Shown here one piece after another: positions 44,062 through 55,736 of a stretch of 64,000 bases of DNA. How positions within the stretch are numbered: position 1 is the first letter of the stretch; the number at the start of each line of letters is the position of its first letter. The stretch covers positions 101,146-165,145 of the forward strand of contig WTXI01000074.1 in NCBI GenBank assembly GCA_022376515.1. The letters run 5' to 3'. The translations under genes were made by a program, and so were the position numbers. Under the pieces are notes generated by a model. The model did no database searches and had not been told where the DNA came from. It was given only the letters and a program-made list of their open reading frames with translations. The DNA is from Lactifluus volemus. Taxonomy: Eukaryota > Basidiomycota > Agaricomycetes > Russulales > Russulaceae.

Positions 44062-44373
44062 TGATGACTTGTGTTTTACGATGATTTAGAACATATGACA
44101 CGAGATCTACTAGTATCACTTGTTCATTGGTCTAAGCTGTATGTAGTACGTTGATTGTTGTGAACTTTGTTTTCGTTTGTTATTGGCTTTTTTGTTATCA
44201 TTTTTTGTCGATGTTACCCTATCTTCACTTCCTTTCCACTGTTCCCCCGGTGTGTGGCTTAAGGAACTTTTGAGAGAAATTTGATTCGGAGCCAAGAGAC
44301 CGGAGATCCTCAGACTTGTCCGTCTCTGTCGGCGCTTTCGGTCAGACAATCTGATCCTTGCCTTTGTACTGAT

Positions 44374-45579
44374 ATGACTGGCCACGTATTCAGCATCTCC
44401 GACTCTGCCCTCGCCTCACTCTCAACCAGTTCACGAGTGGCCATACAGCGATTGCTCGCTCATTCACCCGAATCCTCCAACACGTACGTATTCTCATTCA
44501 TTTTCGTACAACTCCGGGCCGGCGGCGCCCGTTCTCTTTCTTTCGATTCTCGCGGGGCCCCATAGGCTCCAACTTCCTTTTTGAAACTTTTGAACCTGAT
44601 TTGCGCTTCCCCCCCTCTCCCCCCCCCCTTTCCCATTTTAGATATGCGGATCTACCGATTTCGAAGCTCGCCGCGGTGCTGGTTCTGTTGTATGAAGGAG
44701 CCGGCGGCGAGCTACGCGTGCTCTTGACCACCCGCTCGAAGGAACTGCGTTCCCATCCGGGACAGACCGCTCTTCCAGGAGGGAAAATGGACAAAACGGA
44801 TGCTGGGGTGGTCGAAACTGCAGTGAGCCCTTTTCTTTTCCTTCCTGCGCTTGGTCCTTCCCAATGGAGTCAATTGACGCATGGGCGCGATTTTTGCGAT
44901 TTTTGGTAAGTAGTTTAGGGAAGCAAATGAAGAAATCGCACTCCCACTTTACTCTCCGCACGTTCACACCCTCTGCACCCTCGACCCATTCGTCTCGCGG
45001 TACATGGTAGTGGTCACTCCCGTGGTAGCCTTTCTCCATAACCTCTCCGTTCTGGAGGAGCTGCGCGCTGCTCCTGGTGAGGTAGCACATATATTTGATC
45101 ATCCGCTCGAGGCACTGCTCGATCCTGAGCTGGCCCGCAAGGAGGCACTCGTATCGCTGGATAGCGAGCATTGGCCTTACGAGGAAGAACTCCATGTCCG
45201 TCCCTTGTCGTAACGTCCTTGATCCTTTCCTCACTCTTATGGTTATCCCCTTTACTCAGAACTTCACGGACGCCCTCTGGCTAGGGAGTATTTATCGCCT
45301 GCACCGCTTCAGGAGCACAGCCTCGCCAGTGAAAGGATTGACGGCAGACATCCTCGTAGGCTTTTTCTCACTGCTCTGCTTTGTTCGGTTTGGCTGACGG
45401 TGGAAAATTAGATGGAGATTGCGAAGGTTGCGTACGCTCGCGATGCTGCATTTGAGAGGTGGGGACCAGGCCAATTGAAATCGTTCGACGAAGTCCAACA
45501 GGCTATCTCGGCTTGCTCGCAGCCACACTGGCAGCCCTTGCCTGGAAACGTTGCACCAACCGCAACTGTGTTGGCCTGA
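44374..45579 (+). CDS. Nudix hydrolase, CoA diphosphatase (PCD1/NUDT7-type)
   Basis: Five exons (44374-44483, 44642-44822, 44914-45195, 45260-45355, 45412-45579) splice into 278 aa. LRVLLTTRSKELRSHPGQTA followed by LPGGKMDKTD is the UPF0035 signature of CoA pyrophosphatases. The Nudix box continues across an intron as VVETA|FREANEEIALP. The C-terminal SPVKGLTADIL is also typical. The family cleaves CoA and acyl-CoA to 3',5'-ADP and phosphopantetheine, usually in peroxisomes. No C-terminal SKL-type signal is visible (ends ATVLA). It lies 313 bp after the proline-rich gene on the same strand and tail-to-tail with NLR5. Donor GTCCGT of intron 3 is weak. It is the only one of five copies that remains open. 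Confidence 0.85.
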
Positions 45580-46182
45580 TAGTTACTCAAACATCAGGTC
45601 GTTCCTCATAGATGTATGTACAAGAATACGGTAATGCGCTAATAGAATTTGTGAGTTTGGTGGTGGAACCGCACTGGTCTATGGTCGTCCAAGTGACCCC
45701 ATCGGACCTTGAACGACCGCAAAATGAAGGAAGAACAGCATGGCCGACCAGGACAGGGTGGACTCTTGACTTTTGTGGAGTTAATGCATATGTATCAGTA
45801 CGGCCATTACCAGTGGGTGGGATGTGCCAGACACTTAGGTGAAATATGAGGCTGGCTACATTCCTCGGTATCTACGTAGGGTAATGTTTATCAGGTGTAT
45901 GTAAAGTAATGTAGCATTTAGTAGCAATACAGAACGCGATGGCGAGTGACATCGGATTCCTATCACACGTAATAGTACTACTACTCGGAGCGCTACGATA
46001 CACACACCTTTCTTGAATCTGAAATTATATATAGCACGAAATATTTTTACAACTACTAGTACAATCACGGTAACAAAGACGCGCTTGTGGACGTGTGCTA
46101 CGTGAGTCAAGAACGTGCCGGTATCATAACAAGGTTGGGGACATAGTGTAAGGTGTGGAATGGAGTGAAGATTGGGTTGTCA
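45580..46182. other. Intergenic, tail-to-tail (Nudix / NLR5)
   Basis: About 600 bp between converging genes, homologous to 9.45-9.91 kb. It must hold both transcript ends; I could not fix a polyadenylation signal with confidence. Confidence 0.5.
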
Positions 46183-49100
46183 CTATTGTCGGTGATGGTT
46201 GTGGGGATGGGCTGCGGTGTCGCATCCACACTCATTAGCCTGAGCCTGAGAAACGTACTCTGAGAGCAGCTTGATCATCTCCTCGTTATCTTGATCCGCG
46301 ATTTGGAATGCTGTCCTGCCACTGTTATCCACCACCCGTATATCCGCTCCACGCTCGAGTAATAGGCGTGCGACCGCAAATCTCCCCTCCGGTGTTCCCC
46401 CGAAACCACCCCAGTGTCTTCTCGCCACTGGCAGATGTAGCGGAGTCGAGCCATCGTCTCTCTGTGCGTTCACATCTGCGCCATAGACTAGCAATAACCG
46501 AGCCACATCGACAGATCCATGCATCGATGCTCTGTGCAATTGGGTTTCGCCGTCGATTTTTTTAATCGTGACGTCTGCATTATGTTTTGCTAGTAATTGA
46601 GCCGCCTCGAAATTCCCCCACTCAGCAGCATAATGTAATGGTGTCCAACCATTTAAGTCTTGGATATCCGTATCCGCACCATGTCTGAGTAGCCACTGCA
46701 CAATTTCAGGGTCGCCGTGTATCGATATCCCATGCAGTGGTGTTTTTTCATGGGACCCTCGAGCGTCAACCTTTGCACCGTATTCATAGAGTAACTGTGC
46801 GACATGCAAGTGTTTGCCTGCCAATGCAGCCCCCAGGGGTATCCGATACCATCCGCCACGGGCATTCACATCTTGTAGATGCCTGACTATGAGGTCCTCT
46901 GCAAGGTCACGAAATCCACAGAGTGCGGCGTAATACAAGGGGGGAGCAAGTTCGCGGTGAGTGTTTGAGAAAAAGTGGAAAAAGGAGCCTTTGGGGGGTT
47001 GAGTGTCTATGTCGTAGAAACGGATCCACGCTGAAAAATGTAGCTTGGTGGGATCAAAAAGAAGTTGCAGCCCCTTCCATATCCCGGACGACACATTCCC
47101 AAATTGGGCATGGTCGACCCAGTATCGAGCCGCATATCCAGCCAGTGGAAACTCATCTATAAATTTATCTTCACCCTCCGAGCCTTCGTCCTCCGAGCCT
47201 TCGTCCTCCGAGCCTTCATCCTCCGAGTCTTCGTCCTCCGAGTCGGTGTTATCTTCATCCTCCGACTCGGCGTTATCTTCATCCTCTGAGTCAGCGTTTC
47301 TTTTATCCTCCGAGCCGGCGTCATCTTCGTAAGCGAGGTGGTTTACCGGCAAACGCAGCAAGACACCTAAGCAAGATTGTGCGAGGGTCTTGTGCGCTCG
47401 CTCCAGGGAGATATGATAGCGGGAGACATCCGGACTTGAATCGGCAAGACGAGGAGAGGTCAGGAACTCCTTTACGGAGAAATGCGAGAATTGAACGACT
47501 CGTGATTGGCGTGTGTTGACAATGGCAATCAAACTGGAACATGCCGCTTGAAGAGCCTCTTCTTGATCTTCCCACCGCCAGTCTGGGTTCAACATCGGAA
47601 TCCCTTCACCACTGTCGAAGTTAACTGCGAGGACTTCTCCGAGTTCCTCAACGCGAAGTGGTCGGGTGGCCACTACGAGACATTGGAAAAGGCGATAAGC
47701 ATCCTCGCGGTTTGTGCTTTTGATTCCCTTCAGGACACGCAGATACGTCTCGTCCAGGGATTCGGGCAACTCTTTGAGGACACGCTCGACATTGCGTGCA
47801 AGACATTCCCTCAGCGTTTCCAGCTGACATACAACCCATCGAAACCTGACTATTTGCGTGAGAACGTGTTACCAGCGTAAACAAACATCCTTACATTCCG
47901 TCAGCATTTTGGGAGAGCGTCTTGATAACTAGGTCCTTAATTTCTTGTCGCCACTTCTTCATCACTGGCTCCTTGTCAGAATAAATCACCGAGCGAACGT
48001 AATCGGCGATATCTTTCTTCTGGCCATCTTGGTCGTGCAGAGAGATCTTGAGACGTGCGAATTGTTCAAGACAATTTCGTATATCAAGCTCTGGGCGGCT
48101 TGTTACACATATATACAAATTTGGAAGCTGTAGCTCGACGAGCTCCTTAAGAAATTCCAAGACCTTTTGACGCGAGCGAGGCACCCCGATTGACTTGGAA
48201 ATATTAGGACATTCGTCAAGAGCGTCGATAATAAGGTAGATTGGGACTTGTCCCAGGACCCGAAACATGCTTTTGAGGCAATGCGAAAGTGCACTTTCAC
48301 TGGGTTGTTGTTTGCCCTGATCGTGCGTGGAGTACAACTTGAAAAGGACCCTGAAGCAAAGATTGGATTGACGACAGAGCTGAACGAGAAGAGAAGTCTG
48401 CAAGGCGCGAATATCTTGCTTCGCAGCATCTTTGAAGTCGAAGAAAAAATACACCATGTGAGATGGCCTGGTGTCGAGGGACTGTTTGAAATCATCGACG
48501 ATCGCAGAGCTGGTCGAAAATATGACTTGTTTGAAAGTCAGTCAGTCAGATAGCGACATACCTGAGAATGCTTTTTCCGGATCCGGCTATCAAGTCAAAA
48601 AGGAGAGATCAGCAACAGCAAGTCGCTGGACAAAGAACATATGTACGTTTTCCATTAATCCAGAATAAGGACCCACAACCGGATGTTTTCCAATCCTGAA
48701 AGGCTTGTCCTTGAGTGAACCACACCGCAGTGCCATCATGGTAAGCATCTCGGGCAGTGTTATAATTGATGGAAGGATCTGGAGGGGAGAGCCACTGGTG
48801 AAACGTTTCGCGTAACTGATGTTCACTGGCGGTGGCATTTTGAGACTCTAGCCAGTGTCTCAGATCTCCAAGGTCGTTCCCAACCTGTTGCGTTGCTAAC
48901 GTCGCTTCCTTTATACCTATGACCATGAACCTCATTATTAGCGGTAGAGTGATCGAAATACACGTTGCGCACCGTCAACAACCTGCTCCATTTTATTATC
49001 CATGCTGTCCGTAGCTTCCAGGACTTGCACAGTTGCGGCTCGAGCCTCATCATTTGACAATATTTCCAGCCTTTGCAGCGCATCTTCAATATCGGTCTTC

Positions 49101-49832
49101 CCAAACAACTTCCTCAGATATTTCTCTGAGAACGGTCAGTCAAGTGACAACTCTGCCGAGAGATCGACTCACTCCCCCATCCTTTTCTGACCTCCTGCGT
49201 CGCAATAGCCAGGATTCCAAGAATTTCAGCCAGTATCTTCGCAATCAAGTTCTTCATCGCTTCGGTCAGTTGAACTTTAACGTAAATCTCGAGACGTCCG
49301 AAAAAGGTTTCCATTCGGCCGAAAATATCAACAAGGGTGTCTTGGCTCGCGCCGACATTCTTGGCCGCCTATAGGCTTTGTGGGTCAGATTTGACTGTGC
49401 CAGTCAAGGGAATAACATACTGTGAGGAAGATACCAATCCCAGAAAAAATCACTTTTGCCGGTGAGAGTACCTCAAATCCGAATGTTAGAGGGCAGATCC
49501 TTGACGAGACAGATCCGAAGATTCACCATGCCAACACTCTGGCCAAGAGCGCCAGAAAGTGCGCATAGAACAGTAACAGTGGTGTTGAGCCATTGTTTAG
49601 ATCCTCCACTATCGCTCCGACATTGAATGAACTGTTGAATATTATATTGTTTGTTAAGTAAGTCGAGGATAGCGCCAGGGGAGTCGCAATCTTCCAGTTG
49701 TACTGTGAGCTGATGGGAAAGAAGGTCGTTCTTCGTCTTCCTTTTATACTTGTTCAGGGCGGCTTCGAAAATAGATTGGAAATTGGAAGAGGAAGAAGAA
49801 ACTGAGGGTGTCCGGATGGGAGTGTGCGACAT
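46183..49832 (-). CDS. NLR5: Goodbye-NACHT-ankyrin STAND protein
   Basis: Exons 49832-49527, 49471-49421, 49368-49173, 49125-48964, 48916-48647, 48586-48562, 48509-47895 and 47845-46183 give an open frame of about 1095 aa. The start is the MSHTP Met conserved in paralogues; an in-frame Met six codons upstream (49850) exists. Walker A GKPGSGKS spans the microexon; Walker B LIIDALDE. The linker before the ankyrins is expanded to a long Ser/Glu/Asp repeat (SEDED, SEDEG units), explaining the extra length. Ankyrins are NLR2-type. The Goodbye half instead resembles NLR1 (same GIFL exon 2 end and GTATGT donor, near-identical intron 5), so the gene is mosaic. Retention of intron 5 would end translation at 48609. 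Confidence 0.85.
47163..47330 (-). repeat. Acidic coding minisatellite in NLR5
   Basis: Short units read as SEDEG, SEDED and related pentamers to nonamers on the minus strand (core cctcnga on the plus strand, periods 15 and 27-30 bp). NLR2 has a single such unit at the same place. Confidence 0.85.
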
Positions 49833-50079
49833 AGGGATATAGCCAGTCAATGGGGGATTCGGTGTGTGTCAAGGCATAAAGGCAAGGATGCCGGCTGCCT
49901 CATGTACAGTAGATAGAAATAGTCCCACGAAGATATGCCCTCAGATACGGTCGATAGGCCTCGCACAATTCAAATGGTGCACCGAGTCAGTGCACGTGAT
50001 GAGACGTGCTTGCAATGTCACGGTAGCCCACGCATTGCATGGTGTCTCATGGAGGTCTTTCAAGTTTCCATCGTTATCA

Positions 50080-52710
50080 AACGCTATTTAGACAAAGTGT
50101 TGCATCGTCATCGACAGGAAAAGGTACAAGGACAGCTCCAGCGCCGGAGCTGCCAGTGTTTTTGCACTTTTCCTCTATCACGCTCCTAAAACCTGTTGAT
50201 TGAAGACCGCGCTTCGTTTAGGCACAGAGATACAGCGAAGAGCATCGTGAGGAATCTGCGCCACAACCCCTTCCCTTCCCGTCATCCTCGTTACGGTGAC
50301 CGGACATTCAGTCAAGGACAAGCTTAAGCGCCTCTGAGTCCCTGACTTCACCGCGATTGTCCATCGCGATCCTTGCATCGTCTTCCCTCCCAGCCCACTG
50401 GTTTGTATGGACGATAACCTGTCTGCTCCGTGGCATCCCGTCCGGTCCTTTTAAATCTTTAGACCACCCTCCGCAACCTACGCCGATTACCAGAGGATCC
50501 CGAGAGGGATCGATTAGTGAGGTGTCTGGGCACCGCGGCTAGCGGATCTCAGATAGTGGCGGTGATGGTGTACTACCGGGGTGGTCATAGAAGATGGGCT
50601 AGCAGTGCGCATGGTGGATCTTTTAACATGTGAAGCACCGTCACTTCCTTGCTCACTTCAGGCCTTCTGGGGTTGAGTTTGGCTGATCCAAGGAGGGTAA
50701 ATGAGTCATTACCTTGCAAACATCAAGTCCAACCAGATTTATGGTTGCAGGCAGGGAGAGAAATGCGCATCTCGTGTCCAGATTTCCATCTGTCTTTTCG
50801 TGTTGACAATCTGTCCGTTATTTTTGTTCCTGAAGGAGACCAGGAATGGCCCACACAGACTACTCGTATTCTACTCGTATTCTCACACCATGTCCCCACC
50901 CCCATCTTCACCGCTACCTTTAGGTAGACCCTTTGTTCTTCCCCGCATACATCCAACTCCTGAATCAGTGGAACTGTCCTTTTCCGATTTTCATGAGTCC
51001 AGGGCAACGCGAATCGGATAACCTACCATTGGCGTAAATGCAAACAAGATGGCGGCAGGAGATGAAGTCCGTACAACCAACGAAGCTATTCAACGCACCC
51101 GAGAGCTGGGACGACCCGAGTTCCGCCAACGACTCAGCCAGAGCCAGCCAGCCAGAAGCAGTACCTTTGAAGTCTCCGCCTCGGGTATACGGTACAAGCG
51201 TGGCCTTCGACTCGGAGTAGTGTGGATGGGACGGACGTGACGCTATCACTCACTTCTGATGGGAATCCTAAGCAAGTATCGATGACCCGTTGTCTCCCAC
51301 TCTTCCTCAAGTATCCATAGATGCCGCTGAATTGCCGGAGGAAGAGGTGCTATAAAAGTCAAGTCGCCGGTGTCGGACCTTGACGGACCGTGAGCGACGT
51401 GACTGCTTGCACTTGCGCTTGGCCGCCGTCGTCCTGTTTGCCATCGCCATCGACCCAAATATCGTACGTGCATCAACGTCGAGCACCGTGACCCAGGAGC
51501 AATTCAAAAAAGCTGTGGGGATCATTCCACGGGAAGGTCCCATCCAGCCCACAAAGGAGGACCAAGTCTACGTGGGCACCCTTGTTTTCTTTCGTAGGCC
51601 TTTCACCTAACTGGGTCTAACCTAATTATACACTTATTACAAGCAGCGTAGGGTTTTCGATGCGCAACTGTGGGCATCACGGTCCTCATTTACACCAAAC
51701 TTGGAATTCTAGCCTCCAAACGCGACGTCAACATCCCGTGACCTGGTATGCTTTACGGATAAAGCCAAGTGGCGCGCGATCGCTTTCTTCCTTTTAAGCC
51801 ATAATTGCTGATATGATGTAAACCATTTACACCCTATCACATTGCCCTTCACCGTACGGGTATGCTTGGAATGATCATCAACAGGGCACATCGAAGGAGG
51901 CATTGACCAAATATGTAGAGAAGCTCATTGACGTGCGTTGCTCATGTGCCCTCATAAAAGTCGTGATGCTGATCTACCAATATATTACTCTAGATTCTCG
52001 AAGCCGCGGGGACGAAAGAGGCAAAAGGTCACATAGTCGAGATCAACGCTGCCTAATTTGTCGACGGCAGATGAGGCTCGGAAGTCCCGGAGGAGAGAGA
52101 GGGGTGTCCTTGTCAAATGGTGTGTATATGTGTCTTGTACGTCGTCCTGGTCACACGCTTATCCCCAAAAGAGGGCGGCCGTTCCTCGCCCGCCCATACC
52201 CCCGCTCGACGAACACAGCACAATAGGGATCTAGCGCATAGCGTGTTCGATAAACGTCCCCCGCCATCACCACTTCATGCGCTTACACCACGCAAGGCGC
52301 GGGCCGCGGAATACTCGACGAATCTGACGACAAAGACGACCACGGGCGATTGTCGCGCTTGATTTACCCCTTGCTGGGTGTCCGCAACGAGAGCGAAGCC
52401 GGGGGCAGGGGCTGTTCGGCATGCACGGCAGGAGAGTCATTAACGCAAAGCGGCGAGCCGAACAAGACTGCACGACAGCGCACGTTAGACCCGGACTCGG
52501 GTGGCGTGACTGATGAAGACTTGTTGATGTTCGATATTGAGCCGCACTTGTGTACCGCGGTTGGGCCGATGGCGGTGGAGGTATCACCGTATATGCGGGC
52601 GCTGGAACTGTGGAAGATGAAGATGAAAGGATGAAGTGCAAGTAATCGAACCTCCACCGTCATCGATGCTGCGAAGGAGAACAAGACGACGTACTGGTAG
52701 TTGTGTGCGG
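50080..52710 (+). pseudogene. Proline-rich pseudogene (unit 5, first copy), interrupted
   Basis: Same structure, insert and stops as the copy at 13.5-16.2 kb: hairpin block, P-rich block (about 50,890-50,930), coding block to about 51,240, ACBP insert, then the RLAHSVFDKRPP match (about 52,230) and MFDIEPH end (about 52,528-52,630). Here the end reads MFDIEPH where unit 2 has MFEIEPH. Confidence 0.65.
51400..52070 (+). pseudogene. Acyl-CoA-binding protein gene fragment (unit 5)
   Basis: Duplicate of the fragment at 14.9-15.5 kb, with the same premature TGA (51739-51741) and the same small deletion before FTDKAKW. It keeps a Tyr-Ala-Trp-Asn-Asp stretch at the start of the third exon that is lost in unit 2, while it has lost one Glu codon from SKEEAL. 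Together the two copies identify the family more firmly than either alone. Confidence 0.75.
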
Positions 52711-53099
52711 AATGATGGTGACTATGTTTTACGATAACATGGAACATCTACTATTAATTGGTCTAAGCTGTACATGTTTGGTTATTGTGGAGTTTGTTTT
52801 CGTTTGTCATTAGGTTTTCGGGGATACTATCCCACTGGCAGAACCACTGTAACATACTACAGTATTATCGTTGTGCTTTTGCAACTGCGTTACCCTATTT
52901 TCACTTCCGTTCCACCATTACCCGGTCTGTGGCTTTTAAACTCAAAACTTTGAGAGAAATTTTGAGTGAGCCAATAGACCAGTCGACACCTGACCTAGAC
53001 CGAGAAAGTCCCACGAGTACCAAACTAAACCAAAGCCGAATATGGAAGACAGCTCCGAGTCACCGAGCTCACCTCGTCCCCTCTTTCAGTCTGCCATCT

Positions 53100-54400
53100 C
53101 ATCCAATACCATTTAGACAAAGCGCCGCATTTTCAGGGAAAGATGCAAGAGCAGCTCCAGTGCTTTTTATGCACCTTTCCCCTATCACGCTCGTAAAATT
53201 CGTCGATTGATGAGCGCGGTCGTTCTACGGGCATCATAATAGAGATATAGTGCAGAGCATGAAGAATGCGCCCCACAATATCTTCGCTTCCCCTTCCCCT
53301 CGTCACGGCGACCGGAGGTCGAGGCAATGACAAGTGTCGCTGAGTGCCTGACTTCACCAGTTCACCGCTTGCTGTCCATCGCAATCCCCTGCATTGTCTT
53401 CCCTGCAGCCCACGGGCATCCACGGGCTCTGAATTGTCCTGTTCCACTGCCCTGCTCAGTGGCATACCTTGTACACTTCCTGACTAAGCCGTTCTACTTT
53501 GATTACGTGGCGTCCCTTCCCGGTCTTTTGAGCTCCCGAGAACACCCTTCGCAACCTACGTCGGTGGCCTACCGATCTCGAGCGGGATCGGCTATCGAAT
53601 TGTCTGGGACGGGTCTCCAATGGTTGTGGAAGCGGCGGCGTATCTGCAGGGTCGTCATAGAAGAAAGGCAGGCAGCACATGGCGGATTTCTTAGCATGTG
53701 AAGTACCGTCGCCTCAGTGGTGAAGTTTGGCTTATCCAGAGAGGGTGTACGAGACTTGACCTTGCAAACACTGACATGCCCAGCGAATTTTGTGCGCGCA
53801 GGAAGAAGAGGGAGCTGTCTGCTGTGCGGGAGGGTAGAAAATATTTAGTAGTTGGAGGAAGAAGTGAGATAGCTCAGAGAAGAGGTGGGCGTTTTTGGTC
53901 TAATTCTCTATCCATGTTCTTTGAGTTGACAATATCTTTGTTACCCAAGATTTTGTGAGGAGCCGAGCAACAACTGCACGCCATCACTTCCGCAGCTGCC
54001 GCCGCCACTGCCATTATGCGGCACCCTTGTCCTCCCCAAGAGCCAAAAACTCCAGTAATGGCGGAGGTGTCTTTTTCCGACACACCTGCGTCACTGTGGC
54101 ACGCCAGTGGACGCTCCGATTTTTCACCGCCTAGAGCGAAGCGCGTTGGACAGCCCACATCGACGCCCCCGCATATAGGCTAGCTGCCTCCCTGTACTAT
54201 GAGTTCTGCTGATACTTCATTTATTTCCCCGAGTGTTAAGCGGCCACCACTCGCGGTCGATGGCCCAGTTCAAGTTACAACTAGCAAGAAGCGATATTGA
54301 GATGGTCGATACGCAGGCGAAGGAAGGCGTGCCGTCGTCAAGTATCAAGTGATGGGCCGACTTTCTCGATATGTTACAATACATTACATACCTCGTTGTT
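53100..54400 (+). pseudogene. Second, partial proline-rich pseudogene (unit 5)
   Basis: Duplicate of 16.6-17.9 kb, covering only the 5' half of the parent gene. Small indels differ between the two (for example the block after tccgacac at about 54,080 is shorter here). Confidence 0.6.
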
Positions 54401-54539
54401 AAGTGCAGTACAGTGCATACATTAAGGAATTGCTTTGGCCACGGGCTCTCTGCACGTGACTCTTAATCTTGACGGAGTCCCTGGCCCAGGTCGGGTTGGC
54501 AACTACTGTTAGTGCCAACGCACTGCTAAATCTGCCCGC

Positions 54540-55290
54540 AACCCGCGAACACTTCTCCTCCTGCAGCCCTTCACATGACCAATCATCTGTATTTCTCTCT
54601 CTTCGTCTGCGATCAGCCCGTCAAGCAATGATCTTGGAGTCTCCAACTCTCTGCAAATTGGCGTTCAACATCCTGTCATCAAAGCGGAACTTCAGCCATA
54701 TTCGGTATATCCAATTCAGCTCGCGTCGCTTGCGGCCTCCTGGAGAAGAGACTTACCGATGGCTCCGTCGCTCGAATCCTTGAAACGCAAAACGTATTCT
54801 CATTCATTTGTAACTTTGGGCCAGTCCACTGGTGTAATTTGACTCGGATCTCTCCGTTTTGGTGGTGGGTTGCTTGTGAACGTTCTGAACTTTAAATCTG
54901 ATTTATTCCCTAGACGTGTTGATCTACTTATTTCGAAGCTCGCCCGCAGTGCTCGTTCTGTAGTGTGAACATGCCAGTGAGACCCTCACGTCCTTCACTA
55001 CCTGCTCGGAGGAACTGTGCTCCCATCCAAGGGAGACGGCTCTACCTGGAGGAAAAATATGACAGTAGACGCTAGATTTGTTGAAACAGCAGTGAGCCCT
55101 TCCCTCTTCCTTCCGCCCCTTTCTGGCACCTTTATTCCCACTGTGTTCCCTTCGTGTCCGCACACCCTGCCCCCTCGACCCATCCGTCTCGGATGTGGGT
55201 CGCTTCTCTCGTAGTAGCACCTTTTGACGATGTCCCATTCTGGATGAGCTGTGCGTAGCTCCCAGTGAGTAGGCACATATATTCGACCAC
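54540..55290 (+). pseudogene. Nudix remnant (unit 5)
   Basis: Exon 2 (cgtgttgatctacttatttcgaagctcgccc at about 54,914) and the tgaaacagcagtgag donor region (about 55,082) are present, then part of exon 3 (tcgacccatccgtctcgg...) with frameshifts. C-terminal exons are absent. Confidence 0.6.
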
Positions 55291-55736
55291 CTACTCGAGG
55301 AGTTTATGATCGATCCCATTTGACCTGGGGCGACCACAAAATGACGGACGACCAGCGTTACCAGGTGGGATCCTTCGAGTGGACTTCGTGGAATGGACGT
55401 ATGTCGTTATTATTAACAAATGGGACGTGCCCGACACTTATACGGAATATCAATTTCTTGGGTTTTACGTCTGTAGAAGTACCTGAACAGTAGCTGTTGT
55501 GTCCTTCACTGGTACTGCAACGATTCCTGTTAGTGTGAATCTCTGGAAATTTCTGAGCCAAGACGTTGCCGTCACGTTGGCTTTGCGGGTTACAGCCACA
55601 TGGATAGCAGTTTTGTAGAGTAATGCGGCAGTGTAGCATGTAGCGATACAACTTGAAAAAATGACGAGTACTCGAGAGGCCTATCTTTAGACATAAGCAG
55701 TACTAGTAGTAGACTTGTGAGCGTTATAGTACACGC
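55291..55736. other. Intergenic before NLR6
   Basis: No gene. It contains the unoccupied LINE A site at 55497-55508. Downstream of it the sequence parallels 27,552-27,783. Confidence 0.6.

Larger units (their letters stand above)
49833..55508. repeat. Segmental duplicate, copy 2 (pairs with 13.4-18.9 kb)
   Basis: Collinear with 13,359-18,952 and very similar throughout. It ends in the unoccupied LINE A target (55497-55508), after which homology continues with 27,552 onward. Compared with its partner it lacks 19 bp just before the target site and a few short repeats (for example fewer gccagccag units near 51,140). Confidence 0.85.
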
